This document shows positions 23,470-36,200 of a DNA stretch of 64,000 nucleotides, piece by piece. Both the position numbers and the translations under genes were made by a program. Below the pieces are notes generated by a model. The model was not told the origin of the DNA, ran no database searches, and saw only the letters and a list, made by a program, of their open reading frames with translations. How positions within the stretch are numbered: position 1 is the stretch's first letter; the number at the start of each line of letters is the position of its first letter. Source of the stretch: Portulaca oleracea (lineage: Eukaryota; Streptophyta; Magnoliopsida; Caryophyllales; Portulacaceae); assembly GCA_029582165.1 (NCBI GenBank), contig CM055886.1, positions 21,638,669 through 21,702,668 on the forward strand, written 5' to 3'.

Positions 23470-24308
23470 ATATATATATAATTTATTTTTTTGGGACATC
23501 CAAAAATGGAATAGTGGTCTTGTTTTTTTATGTCAACTGGTTCGGACCGAAATATAAACAGTACGTCCTAGTAATAAATATTGAGTGAGTTTACTCCTCT
23601 TTGCTTTTTAATCTAACTTTTTAAGTAACTTTTCTCGTTTCAGTTTTCTTTAATTTTATGATCCTAATAACATATATATTTCATTGGATCGACCTTAAAT
23701 TTTTATTTTTAATTAATTTTTTCACTAACTACTATATAGATTTTTTTGATATTTATTTTTTCTCACTACCTCCAAAAGACAAATAAAAAAAAAATGAAGG
23801 GAGTATATTTCTAGCTTAATTGAAACCAATAAAATAAACCAAAGCCTTGCACGATGTGGCTCTCTCCATCGCTTCAATACTTGTGTTGTCACCCTCAACC
23901 GGTATGAGAAGACAGAAAGGGGAGGAATTAGGAATTGGTGGAGCGGAAGTTACCGAGAAAGGAAGTTACTGAAACTCTGAGAAGTTATTTAATGTATGTA
24001 ACTGATGATTGAATTAACTGACTTGGTAACTCATGTTTAATGGGCACTAACTTACTTTTAAATGACAAATAGTTGTTGGATTCAGTTTTTCTTTTTTTAA
24101 TTTATGCAAGATCTGATGTGGATGGGAATGAAGTCTGGGATCAATGATAATGCAAGAATAAGGAAGGGAAGGAAATTGAGGGTCCGGACACTCATTCTAC
24201 AATTTATAATATTTATAATATAGAATATAGATAAATTTTAATTATGGCCTATAAGAAGATTTAGAGGTGTTAGCTATGCCAATTAGCACAAATAATATTT
24301 AATTGAAT
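23470..24308. other. Non-coding interval upstream of Copia 2
   Basis: AT-rich with no supported gene. The stretch about 23573-23830 matches 59287-59530 in intron 1 of the second hydrolase copy. It is therefore either part of the same segmental duplication or a shared dispersed repeat. The rest looks unique. Confidence 0.55.
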
Positions 24309-24883
24309 TGTTAGGAAAGTGTCCTAAAATCACCAAATCTCTTGATCTCACAATTATTTGTTTCCTAATTGTATTAGGATATTATTTAGGTTTCCTTATT
24401 GTGTTGGGTTTCCTAATTGTATTAGATTCTAAATCTATTTGGAGTGGGAGTCAAGTTAGGTTATAGGGAATTCTCCCTATAAATAGGGTGCATGTTTCTC
24501 CACCAAAAACACATCCGTAAACACAGAGAGCTAGAAAAAGAGAAAATATTGAGAGAGAAAGGGGTCTCACCAATATTTTCCCCAGTGTATCCTGAGAGAT
24601 TGTGAGTTGAGTGTTGAGAGATTGTTATTGTAATCTCCTTTGTGGATCGCATCACACCCTGTGATAGTGATCACGTTGTACTCCTCCTTTTCTTATAGTG
24701 GATTATTTTCTGGCTGTCGCCGTCCGTGGGTTTTTCTCCGAGTTCTTCGGTTTCCCACGTAATTCTGGTGTTTGGTTTTATTGCTTATTTTTCATTCCTA
24801 AATTTTGTCGTAATATCCGTCATCTTGTTTTCGATTCTATTATTCACTTCCGCTGTTACCTTGTTATTCACTTTTCTATAACA
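24309..24883 (+). repeat. 5' LTR of Copia 2
   Basis: It starts TGTTAGGAAAGTGTCC and ends TTTTCTATAACA. A TATAAATAGGG core near 24478 is a likely TATA box of the element promoter. Confidence 0.93.
24478..24488 (+). promoter_or_regulatory. TATA box in the 5' LTR of Copia 2
   Basis: TATAAATAGGG lies within the LTR and is repeated in the 3' LTR near 29231. Transcription of such elements starts shortly after this site. The 3' LTR copy points towards hydrolase copy A and could act as an outward promoter; this is inference. Confidence 0.55.
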
Positions 24884-24885
24884 AG

Positions 24886-24897
24886 TGGTATCAGAGC
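24886..24897 (+). other. Primer-binding site of Copia 2
   Basis: TGGTATCAGAGC lies two bases after the 5' LTR and is complementary to the initiator Met-tRNA. Confidence 0.92.
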
Positions 24898-24906
24898 AAG
24901 GTAGAG

Positions 24907-25665
24907 ATGGCTTCAATCATGAATTGCGATATTCCAAAATTTGATGGAACGAGGAGTTTTATTGTGTGGAGACTGCAGATGAAGGTGGTCTTGATTCAGC
25001 ACGGGTTATGGGATGTGATTGAGTATCCTAACATGAAGACTGATGCGACAATGAGCGATGATGAATTCCAAAAATTCCAGAAGGATATCAAGGGGAATCT
25101 GACTCCAAGGGAGTGGAAGAAGCTTGAAGATAAGACTCTGGCAGAGATTCAGCTGTGCTTGGCAGAGCACATTCAGAGAGAGGTGATGCATATCAAGAAA
25201 CCTCGGGAGCTCTGGACCAAACTGGAAGAGTTGTACATGTCGAAGAGTCGTGCAAACAAGCACCGAATGAAGGAGAAATTCTACAGGCTGAAGATTCCCC
25301 AAGGTACTTCTGTTCAGGCACATCTTAGTGAATTTGATTCTATTATTACTGAATTGGAATCAATGGATATAAAACACACTGATGAGGATAAGGCTTTTCA
25401 TTTAATTCTGTCCCTACCTGCATCACATAAACAATATAAGGAAATCATGTTGTATGGGAATCGTGGTGACCTTAACCTTAGTGAAGTAAAGGCTAGTTTA
25501 CTGTCTAAGGAGAAACTTGATACCGATGGTGATGACCAGGGTGGTGATGCTATGGTTGTAAGGGGTAGAAATACTGAACGTAAGGGAAACGGGTCTAGAG
25601 GGAGGTCTAAACACCGTTCAAAGTCTAGGAATCCTCACAAGAATAAGAAGTGTAACTCTTTGTAG
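24907..25665 (+). pseudogene. gag: gag of Copia 2
   Basis: The ATG is nine bases after the primer-binding site. The product (252 residues) starts MASIMNCDIPKFDGT and shows the UBN2-type gag fold signature (LWTKLEELYMSKS, HLILSLPASHKQY). The basic tail leads into what should be the zinc knuckle, but the frame stops with TAG TAA right after KKCNSL and resumes in another frame (MGHIERGVAK). The RNA-binding knuckle is lost. The family role is particle capsid. Confidence 0.88.
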
Positions 25666-25669
25666 TAAG

Positions 25670-28600
25670 ATGGGGCATATAGAGAGAGGCGTGGCAAAGC
25701 AGAGAGACGAGCGGGAGAGTAAGGATAATCACACCAAACCTGGTACCTCAAACTGCGTAGAGTCCAAGTCAGATGGTGATGGGTTTGTAGTTACGGATGT
25801 TGCCTTGGCTACCACATCGAGTAGGATAGCTAGAGATGAGTGGGTTCTTGACACAGGGTGCACCTATCATATGTGTCCTCATAAGGACTGGTTCGAGTCT
25901 TATGAGAGTGTTGACACCGGGGTCGTAGTCATGGGTAACGACACAGCCTGCAAGGTTGTAGGAATCGGTAGCATCAAAATCAAGACTCATGATGGCATCG
26001 TTAGAACTCTCAAGGAGGTTCATCATATCCCTAACATGACTCGAAATTTAATTTCTTTGGGTACTTTTGAAGCTAACGGCTACAGGTACGAAGGAGAAGA
26101 TGGTGTTTTGAAAGTGTGCAGGGGTTCCATGGTTCTTATAAGGGGAATCAGGAAGGGCAGTCTATACATCCTGTAGGGGTCTACAGTGACAGGATCTGCA
26201 GCGGCAGTCCTAAATCTTGATGAGTCCGACAACACAAAACTGTGGCACATGAGACTAGGCCACATGGGCGAGAAGAGAATGTCAATGTTGAACAAGAAGG
26301 GATATCTTGAAGGCGCAAAGATCGGCAAGTTGGAGTTTTGCGATCACTGTGTCTACGGGAAACAGAAGAGGGTTAGCTTTTCAAGGGCTAAACATACAAC
26401 AGCAGGGATCCTTGATTATATTCATTCAGATTTGTGGGGTCCTGCTAGAGTGCCATCACTGGGTGGCAAGTGCTACATGTTGACATTCGTGGATGACTTC
26501 TCGAGGAAGACTTGGGTTTATTTCCTGCGGCACAAGAATGAGACATTCTCATATTTCAAGAAGTTCAAAGCTTTGGTGGAGAACCGCAGACGGGAAAATC
26601 AAGAAACTCAGGACTGACAATGGGTTGGAGTTTGTTGATTCTGAATTTACTGAATTCTGCGAGGAGCATGGGATTGCGAGGCATCGAACCTTGGTGGGTA
26701 AGCCTCAGCAAAACAGGGTAGCCGAGAGAATCAACAGGACACTCCTGGAGAAAGCCCGCTGCATGCTCTCGAATGTAGGGCTTTGGAAGAACAAATCGTT
26801 CTGGGCAGAGGTGATATCTACTGCCTGCTACCTGCTGAACAGATCACCTCATGCCTCTATCGAATACCAGATTCCAGACGAAGTATGGACAGGTAATCCA
26901 GTTAATTATTCTAACTTGAGAATTTTTGGATGTCTTGTATATGTCCATGTAAATGATAGGAAGCTGTCTCCCAGGGCTGTTAAATGCATGTTTCTAGGTT
27001 ATGGGTCTGAGTCTAAGGGATATAGAATGTGGTGTCTTGATTTGATGAAAGTTATTCAGTCTAGAGATGTAACCTTTAATGAAACTACTATGTTATCTGG
27101 AATGGAATCTACCGGTACTTCTGATGATGCAGGAAATCAAGAGAAGGATGCAGGAAGAATGGTGTTCGAGGTGGAGCAGGCTCAAGGTGGAGCTGCTGGA
27201 ACCTGCAATCAGAAGCAAACTACTGATGCTCTTGAACCAACTCAGGTTGATGAGCCTGAGATTGAGATGAATGTTCCTCAGGTGGAGGAACAACCATGCA
27301 TTGCTAGAGATCGTCCTATGAGGGAGATTAGGAGACCAGCGCGATATACTGAAGAAGATGATGCTATGATTGCTTATGCGCTGAGTGTTGCAGAGGAGAC
27401 TCCTGAAGGTGCTGAACCTTCTACCTATCAGGAGGCCATTTCTTGTTCGAATGCCTCAAATTGGATAGGAGCTATGCAAGAGGAGATGGAGAGTCTGCAG
27501 AAAAATCATACATGGGAGCTATGTGAGTTGCCTAAAGGGCGACGAGCTCTTAATGCGAAGTGGGTGTACAAGAGAAAGGAAGGTATCCCTGGTGTAGAAA
27601 GTGCAAGGTGGAAGGCCAGATTAGTGGTAAGGGGTTGCAACCAGAAAGAAGGAATCGACTACAACGAAGTATTCTCGCCAATCGTGAGGCATACGTCGAT
27701 CCGCACCTTATTTGCCTTTGTTGCTCTATTTGATTTGGAGTTGGAGCAACTTGATGTCAAGACAACTTTCCTCCATGGCGAGTTGGAGGAGGAAATATAT
27801 ATGAGGCAGCCAGAGGGTTTCATCGTTCCTGGTAGCGAGAATGCAGTATGCAGATTAAGGAAGTCCTTGTGTGGACTTAAACAGGCACCCAGGCAGTGGT
27901 ACAAAAGGTTTGATACCTTTAAGGTAGGACAAGGGTACATAAGAAGTCACTATGATAATTGTGTGTACTACAGGCAATTTGAAGAAAGGTCTTTCATTTA
28001 TTTATTATTGTATGTGGATGACATGTTGATTGCTTCCAGAGACATGTCACTAATAAAGAAGCTGAAATCTCAACTCAACCAGGAGTTTGAGATGAAAGAC
28101 CTCGGAGCGGCGAAGAAGATTTTGGGTATGGAGATCCAAAGGTATAGAAAGGCAGGGAAGCTGTTCCTGTCTCAGAAGAAATATCTGGAGAAGGTGTTGG
28201 ACAGATTCAACATGAGAAAGCTAGCGATTTGACTCCTTTAGCTGCACACTTCAAGTTGTCTGGTGAGAAGTGGCCTAAATCTTATTTGGAGGTAAGGAGG
28301 ATGTCTAATATTCCCTATGCTAGTGCAGTCGGTAGTTTGATGTATGCTATGGTGTGTACTAGACCTGACCTGTCCCACGCAGTTAGCGTGGTGAGTAGAT
28401 ATATGCAGAATCCAGGGAAGGAGCATTGGGAAGGAGTGGAGTGGATCCTTCGCTATGTGAAGGGTACTTTGGAGAAGGGCATCCTATATGATAGAGGTAG
28501 TGCTGCAACTTCTGATGTTGCAGGTTATGTTGATGCTGATTATGGTGGAGATCTGGATAGGAGACGCTCAATTTCAGGGTATGTGTTCGTCATGTGTGGA

Positions 28601-28745
28601 GGAGCAATATCTTGGAAAGCTTCACTTCAATCTATAGCGTACCATCTACTGAGAGGTGAATATATTGCTCTGATGGAAGGAGTAAAGGAGGCCATCTAGT
28701 TGAGGAATTGTCATAGAGCTTGGAGTACCACAGGCGAGGCGTGGT
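25670..28745 (+). pseudogene. pol: pol of Copia 2 (protease, integrase, RT, RNase H), disrupted
   Basis: Protease has WVLDTGCTYHMCP (about 25840). After TAG at 26174-26176 come the pre-integrase region (LWHMRLGHMGEKR, CDHCVYGKQ) and the integrase core with IHSDLWGP, RTDNGLEF and VAERINRT. A frameshift lies near 26590. RT runs to about 28230 with LDVKTTFLHG, GLKQAPRQWY and LLYVDDMLIAS. Another frameshift near 28220 precedes RNase H (YVDADYGGDLDRRRS). Its C-terminal active-site region is degraded and stops at 28697-28699. Integrase ahead of RT identifies Ty1/Copia. It cannot yield a polyprotein. Confidence 0.9.
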
Positions 28746-29061
28746 TTATTGAACGATCAGTGCTATACATCGACAAAGAATGACACTTATCATTCAAGAC
28801 CAAGCATATAAGCGTCTGGTACCACTTCATCGAGTGCGATTCTTTGCGGGAGAGATGGTGGTGAAGAAGGTTCATACTGATAATCCTGCACATGTTAACC
28901 AAACCTCTATCTATAGCTAAGTTCGAACATTGTTTGGACTTAGTTGGTGTTCTAAGCATGTGAGAGCCTGGGGCCACGCCCTGCGGAGGGGCGTGTTGAT
29001 GGCGACAGTCAAGATGTTTATCTGGACCGATGATTCGTTGATTTTAGTCCAAGGTGGAGTT

Positions 29062-29636
29062 TGTTAGGAAAGTGTCCTAAAATCACCAAATCTCTTGATC
29101 TCACAATTATTTGTTTCCTAATTGTATTAGGATATTATTTAGGTTTCCTTATTGTGTTGGGTTTCCTAATTGTATTAGATTCTAAATCTATTTGGAGTGG
29201 GAGTTAAGTTAGGTTATAGGGAGTTCTCCCTATAAATAGGGTGCATGTTTCTCCACCAAAAACACATCGGTAAACACAGAGAGCTAGAGAGAGAGAAAAT
29301 ATTGAGAGAGAAAGGGGTCTCACCAATATTTTCCCCAGTGTATCCTGAGAGGTTGTGAGTTGAGTGTTGAGAGATTGTTATTGTAATCTCCTTTGTGGAT
29401 CGCATCACACCCTGTGATAGTGATCAGGTTGTACTCCTCCTTTTCTCATAGTGGATTATTTTCTGGCTGTCGCCGTCCGTGGGTTTTTCTCCGAGTTCTT
29501 CGGTTTCCCACGTAATTCTGGTGTTTGATTTTATTGCTTATTTTTCGTTCCTAAATTTTGTCGTAATCTACGTCATCTCGTTTTCGATTCTATTATTCGC
29601 TTCCGCTGTTACCTTACTATTCACTTTTCTCTAACA
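29062..29636 (+). repeat. 3' LTR of Copia 2
   Basis: It has the same length as the 5' LTR, starts TGTTAGGAAAG and ends TTCTCTAACA. It is preceded by AAGGTGGAGT, the probable polypurine tract. Confidence 0.93.
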
Positions 29637-29641
29637 TGAAT

Positions 29642-30230
29642 CAATCCCAACAATAAGTCATATGTTAGATGTTTTTATCAAATATAAAAAAATAATAGAT
29701 AAAAATATATTTTTTACAATATATATATATAATATTATAATTATAAAATTCGATCGTACCATTCTATTTCAATTTAATGTATAAATATATATTTTTAATA
29801 ATAGATTAAGATATTTGTTCATAACTCACATTTTTTTCATTTTTTTCATGTTTTGTTTATTATTGAAATGGGAAAATTGGTCAGTGGCTATTGGTACAAG
29901 GGCAGGCGTGCAGCCCTACTGATTACCATGTGACACACAACCATACAATACTGTCTGAAAAGCGAAAAAAAAAAAAAAAAAACAATAGAGTACGTAGAGT
30001 GGGACAGGATAGAATACACTTGACCTACAAAAGTAAAGTTTGTATAGTCTTAAGTCTCAACCATCCCCCTTGCTTCTGAGCTTGAAGCACACAAAATCGA
30101 CAGGGATATGATTGCATTGATTCTTGCTACCAAAAGTTATGGGCTGTACGATTAATTTATAGCCTTTAATTAGAACCTCCTCTCCATTACATTGAATTAC
30201 AACAAAAATAACCGTATTCCTATGTAGCCA
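29642..30230. other. Region upstream of hydrolase copy A
   Basis: AT-rich, with an A run near 29967-29985. No exon resembling exon 1 of copy B is visible. It could be intron 1 or, if the local ATG is used, the promoter and 5' leader. Confidence 0.4.
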
Positions 30231-33200
30231 ATGGCTAATATTACCATATATGGTCTGCATTTGGCACAGCAGATTCTGGTTGAAGAACATGGACTAGCGC
30301 GAATAGTTGTGCTAAACCGGCCCAAGCAACTTAATTCATTCTCACCTTCCATGGTAACCAATTCATATATAGCTGCCCAACATTAATTACTACATACATA
30401 TGCATTTAATTTCATGCCCACCTTATGTTAGTTTCTTGGTGTTGTTTGAATTTATGTTTGTTTTATACAGATGTCTCGAATATTGGAAACTTTCCTTGCA
30501 TTTCAGGAAGATCATAATGTGGAGTTGATTATATTAAAGGTATGCCCTTCTGTGACCTAAATTAATTTTCACCCCAGAAAATATAATGTTCTTCAGAATG
30601 TAATTGATGGATAATGTTATTGTTTGTCTGATCGATCTGCATATTTAGGGTAACGGTAGAGCATTTTGTGCTGGGGGTGATGTTACTACTGTGGTTGGGG
30701 AAGTCCAAAAAGGTACTTGTATTGCTAAATATATGGTTTTGAACTAGAATGGTGGTCAGTTACACATGTGGTTTTGGACCAGATTGGAGATCAGGTGCAA
30801 AATACTTCACTAAACAATACAGCTTGAATTATGTGATGGCAACATACAACAAAATTCAAGTAATTAACTATCAACATCTCCCATTCAGTTTAACATATAC
30901 CTATATAAGCGATCAAAAACAGAAATATTTGAATAATTTGTACACGCGCAATTGACCGTGAAACTACACTAATTGTACTGAAGGTTTCGCTCCTGGATGG
31001 AATTGTGATGGGTGGCGGAGCAGGTGCATCAATCCATGGTAGATTTCGTGTTGCCACCGAGAATACGGTAACACAAATCTGCTATTATTAGATTTGTTCT
31101 ACTATACGGATCTGCTATTATTAGATTTGTAATCAAAAAATTGAATGAATATAATATTGTAAATTTTTGATAAAATATTAACATATAAAAGTATTAATCA
31201 AAATTAAATATGATATGACAAAATGTAAAATATTTACGCCCTGTGCTTTTCTGCGGTTGACAAACTGCGGTACCACAGCATACCGCAATTTGCCACAACT
31301 CACCACACTTTACCATAAATCGTTACTTTTCTCTCTCCTTACTTTTCTCCTCTACTTTTTACATTATCTCTCCTCACCTACACCACATACCAATAACCTA
31401 CCATAATTCCACCACACCATACCGCAAAATAACGCACAAAACAACAGGGTTTTAATACATTACTAATAAAATGGAATGAAAGAATATCTACGAGCACTAT
31501 ATGTTGAGCGTGAAATGGGTTGGGTTAATTTGTGCAGGTGTTTGCAATGCCTGAAAATGCAATAGGACTTTTCCCAGATGTTGGTGCTTCTCACTTTTTG
31601 TCAAGGTTAACTGGCTTCTTTGGTAATCATACTAATCATTCTTCAATTCCCTTCTTTACTTCCTACGACCTCAATCATTGTACTGCATGTTTAGGTATGT
31701 ATATGGGTTGCCAAGTTGGCAACTTGCGATAATATATATCCTTGAATACCTAATAACCCTTTTAATTAAGTTGACCATTTTGTTTTCAAAAGTTTATTAC
31801 AGAGCATGGCATAAACTGCTAATCCTTAAAAGGCGATGCCTTTTTCTTTTGAAAATTTTATTATTTATATATAGTCTTTTAAAAAATTAAGAATTATATT
31901 TTTATGAGACAAAAATATAAGTACTTTTGTAGGAAAAAATCACCCACCACTATCAATTGCAATTATTTGAAAAAGAATACATATAGTTTTGAGTCAGGGC
32001 TAAAGACTCGCCTGACCCATCCTCTATCTATGGGTGGGAATTGGGTGGGTATGGATGGGCACAGTCCATACCAACATTTTACCCAAAGATTATAAGACTC
32101 TACCCATGCCTTTTAATAACCACATGGATATTACCCACTTGGCTATTACTTTCATGGGTATTACCCATGGGTATTCATGGGTATCCAACTACTCAACTAA
32201 TTATTTTTATTTTGTATTCTAACGTTTTAGTTAATAAATTTATATTTGGAGCTCAAAATTTATATTTGAACTTTTTTTTATCTATCCTATCATATTATAA
32301 AGTTTCAATTTAAATCGTTAAAGTTAAATTTTAATTTAAAGTTTCAGTTAGTTTTTGCGGCAAAAAATGTCAATATATGTCACGATAAATGTTATCGAAT
32401 AACAAGAATTAGGAGCTCAAAATTCATATTTGATCTTTTTTTAATCAATACTATCGTATTACAAAGTTTCATGTCAAACTGATAAAGTTGAATTTTAATT
32501 TAAAGTTTTAGTTAGTTTTTGCGGCAAATAATGTCTATATATGTTGCGATAAATGTTATTGAATAAAAAGAATTAGGAGCTCAAAATTCATATTTGATCC
32601 TTTTTTAATCAATACTATCGTATTACAAAGTTTCATGTCAAACCGATAAAGTTGAATTTTGCCTTAAATTTCAGTATATAAATGCAATACAACTCGATAT
32701 GCATATAGTTAAGACATCAACGAGTATATGGATTCCCATGAATAATGGATACCCACACCAAATTATAGGTAACCCATACCCATCCTACCCATTACCCATC
32801 TCTAATACCCACCCATTATGGGTGGGTATGGGTGGGTAAGGGTGGGTACCCAATATATGGGTATCAATTCTCACCCTTACCTCTATCCAAAACCTATTAA
32901 CTGTATCAAAAGGTTGAAGTTTTGCCAGGGAATGAGCTACCGAGTTCCCTTCCCTAAGAGCATGATATCACGTAATCAAATTAAAGGAGACAGCCAACTT
33001 CTTATTCTCTTCGACAATGATGTCCAAAGTGTTACGTTCTTGAAATCCAGCTTTAATTTTATCAATGAGGGAGAGGCAGTCGCTTTCCACCATGATCAAT
33101 TTGAAGCCCAAGCGACAGACCATTTGCAATCCTTATAAACATGTTTGTGCTTCTTCTAGTTCAACCGATAAGAATCCCGCCATCTATATCTAGTACATGC

Positions 33201-36200
33201 GATAATTACCTTACCTGTGGATTCCCGAATAACAACCCCCATCCTCTGCCCCACTCACCATGTTTGACCGCATCGAAATTTAACTTGAAAACCCCAGCAA
33301 CAGGGGGTTCCTATTTCTTCGCATGCGTACCTCTCATATATAACGTGTTCGTTTTAGAGAATCACTTTTGAAAAAAAAAAAGTTAAAATGACAAATAGAT
33401 TCATTTGTGTACATTTGAGAACGAGTAGGTCAAAACTAAATTAAAGAAAAGATAATATCAGGATTTGAAATCTGTTAGGTTTTTGGGTGTTTGAAGGTAG
33501 AAGTGTTTTGTGGAAATGGAGGAAGGATTGTATTAAGGAGAAACTTTTCTTATTGATGGAGAGAGAATTGCTTACAACTCTTTGTTGTGGATTGATGCAA
33601 ATGCTGATATTTGTTGTCGCAGAAAAGTGATGTTGGTCCTCCACCTCGTTGTTGTATATCTTGTAGTATTCTTCTCAACCATACTGCTTCACATGCTGCA
33701 TTTGTAGCTGCAATGTACTCTGCTTCTGCGGTTGATAATGCCATAGTTGACTGCTTCTTTGATGTCCAGGAGATAGCCTTGGAGCCAAGTTGGAACAAGT
33801 ATCCACTTGTGCTTTTTCTATCGTCGATGCACCCAGCCCAATCACTATCTGTATACCCCTTGAGTTTGGGGTCTTCCTCTGTTTTGTATAGAAGACCATA
33901 ACTCTTTGTTCCTTTGATGTATCTCAAAATTCTTTTAGCTGCTATGAAGTGAGTTTTACTTGGCTCACTCATGAATCGGGAGACGATGCTAACCGCATGA
34001 ACGATGTCTGGTCGAGTGTTTGTTAGATATATTAGTGAGCCAACCAGACTTCTATAGAGTGATCCATCCACCCTTTCCTTGCCATCATTTTTGGAGAGTT
34101 TCTCATTTGTGGCCATAGGTGTTGATATTGGCTTGCAATCCAGCATATTGAACTTTTTAAGAAGATCTTCAATATATTTCTCCTGAGAGATGAAGATCTC
34201 ACCTGGGCTTTGCTTCACTTGCATCCCGAGAAAGTACTTCATGAGGCCCAAATCCGTCATCTCGAATTCAACCATCATATCCTTCTTGAAATCTTGAATC
34301 ATCCTTTGATTTGTGCCAGTGTATATGAGATCATCAACATAGAGGCACAAAATTAGAAGATCTTTACCTTGGGTCTTGACATATAGAGATGGCTCACTTG
34401 GACTCTTTTTGAATCCGCTATGAAGGAGATACCCGTCGATTTTACTATTCTAAGCTCGTGGTGCTTGTTTGAGACCGTAGAGTGCTTTCTTGAGCCGATA
34501 TACTTTATATTTTTCTCCTCCAATCACGTACCCTTGGGGTTGCTCCACATATACCTCTTCTTCAAGCTCGCCATTTAGGAATGCTGACTTGACATCTAGC
34601 TGATATACTTGAAGTTTTAGTTGTACTGCAATGGCAAGTACAGTTCTTATAGTCTCCATGCGTACTACTGGAGCAAATGTTTCGTTAAAGTCGATTCCTG
34701 GTTGCTGTGAATACCCTTTGGCAACCAATCGAGCCTTGTACTTATATATTGAGCCATCCTCGTTATATTTGATCTTGTAGACCCACTTGAGCCCAATGAC
34801 ATCTTTATCTTGAGGCTTCTCCACTAGCTGCCATGTGTCATTTTTCTCGATCATTTTGATTTCCTGATCCATAGCCTCGATCCATTTCTCATCTTGTGAT
34901 GCTTCTTGAAATGTTGTTGGCTCGCTGGCGAAGAATGCTGTAATTACTTTGCCACACTCATAATCTTGTAGATGAGCAGGTGGACGTCTTTCTCGTTGAG
35001 AACTCCGAGCTGGTTGTGGAGAATCGCTTGTCTCCATTGTAGGAGGTGGTGCGCTAGCTCCATGAGGAGATGGAGTTGAAGATGGACTGTTGTCACTGGG
35101 TCTTCCTTCTCTGATTTCTTGAATGTGATGGTCTTCATGTGTTGACTCTTGGTCTGTGTCTTTTGGCCATCTCCATTGGGATGCTTCATCAAATATGACA
35201 TCTCTTGAAATAATCACCTTCTTTGTTTCTGGATTATAGAGGTGATATCCTTTCGACTCTGCGCTATAGCCAATGAAGATGCACTTCTCGCCTTTTCCAT
35301 CCAGCTTTTCCCGATTCTCTTTTGGGATGTGTGAGTATGCTATGCAACCGAATACTTTGAGATGATCGACCTTTGGCTTCCTCCTGAACCATGCTTCATA
35401 TGGTGTTTTGTTTGGAACTGCCTTTGTGGGAGACCGGTTGAGAATGTAGACTGCTGTGTTTACTGCTTCCGCCCAAAAGTCCTTCGGAACATTTTTTCTT
35501 TGCAACATGCTGCGGGCCATCTCAACTATTGTTCTGTTCTTCCTCTCTGCAACTCCATTTTGTTGTGGAGTGCGTCTGACTGTGAGCTCCCTTTTGATGC
35601 CGTGTTTTCGACAGTAATCATCGAACACATTCTGATGGAATTCTCTCCCACGGTCTGTCCTCAATGTTTTGATATTGTGCCCACTTTGTTTTTCCATGAG
35701 GGCCTTGAATTGTTGGAAGTATGAGAATGCTTCTGACTTTTGTTCGAGAAAATACACCCACATCATGCGAGTGTAGTCATCCACGAACAATAAGAAGTAT
35801 CTTTTGCCTCCTAGGCTAGGATTACGTGCTGGACCCCAAATATCAGCATGGACCAGCTGTAGCGGTGCTTTAGCTTTCCACGTGGTTTTAGTGAATGGTA
35901 ATCTATGCATCTTTCCCATTATGCAGCCCTCGCATATATTCCTTTTGTTTTCTATTGTGGGCAAACCAATAACCATGTTCTTTCGCTTCAAGACTTTAAG
36001 ACTGTCAAGGTTTAGATGGCCATACCTTTGATGACATAAGGTTGTGGCATCCGTGATGGAGCTGAGGGCCACCTTCTCTTTCGTTGGCATTGATAAGGGG
36101 AAAATCCTGTTGGGCTCCATTGTGATAGATGCTATCACTTGGTGCATCTTCTTGTCAATTATGATGCATCTATCGTCATCAAAGTTCACCTGATAGCCTT

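Larger units (their letters stand above)
24309..29636 (+). mobile_element. Ty1/Copia retrotransposon 2, full length but degenerate
   Basis: It is 5328 bp with two 575-bp LTRs, flanked by a TGAAT duplication (24304-24308 and 29637-29641). The LTRs differ at roughly 17 positions by eye, so it is not very recent. It lies in the same sense as hydrolase copy A and ends about 600 bp before that gene's in-frame ATG. Confidence 0.93.

Noticed and set aside
35362..35724. Open frames on + across the integrase of Copia 3
   Set aside because: They are antisense shadows of the polyprotein.
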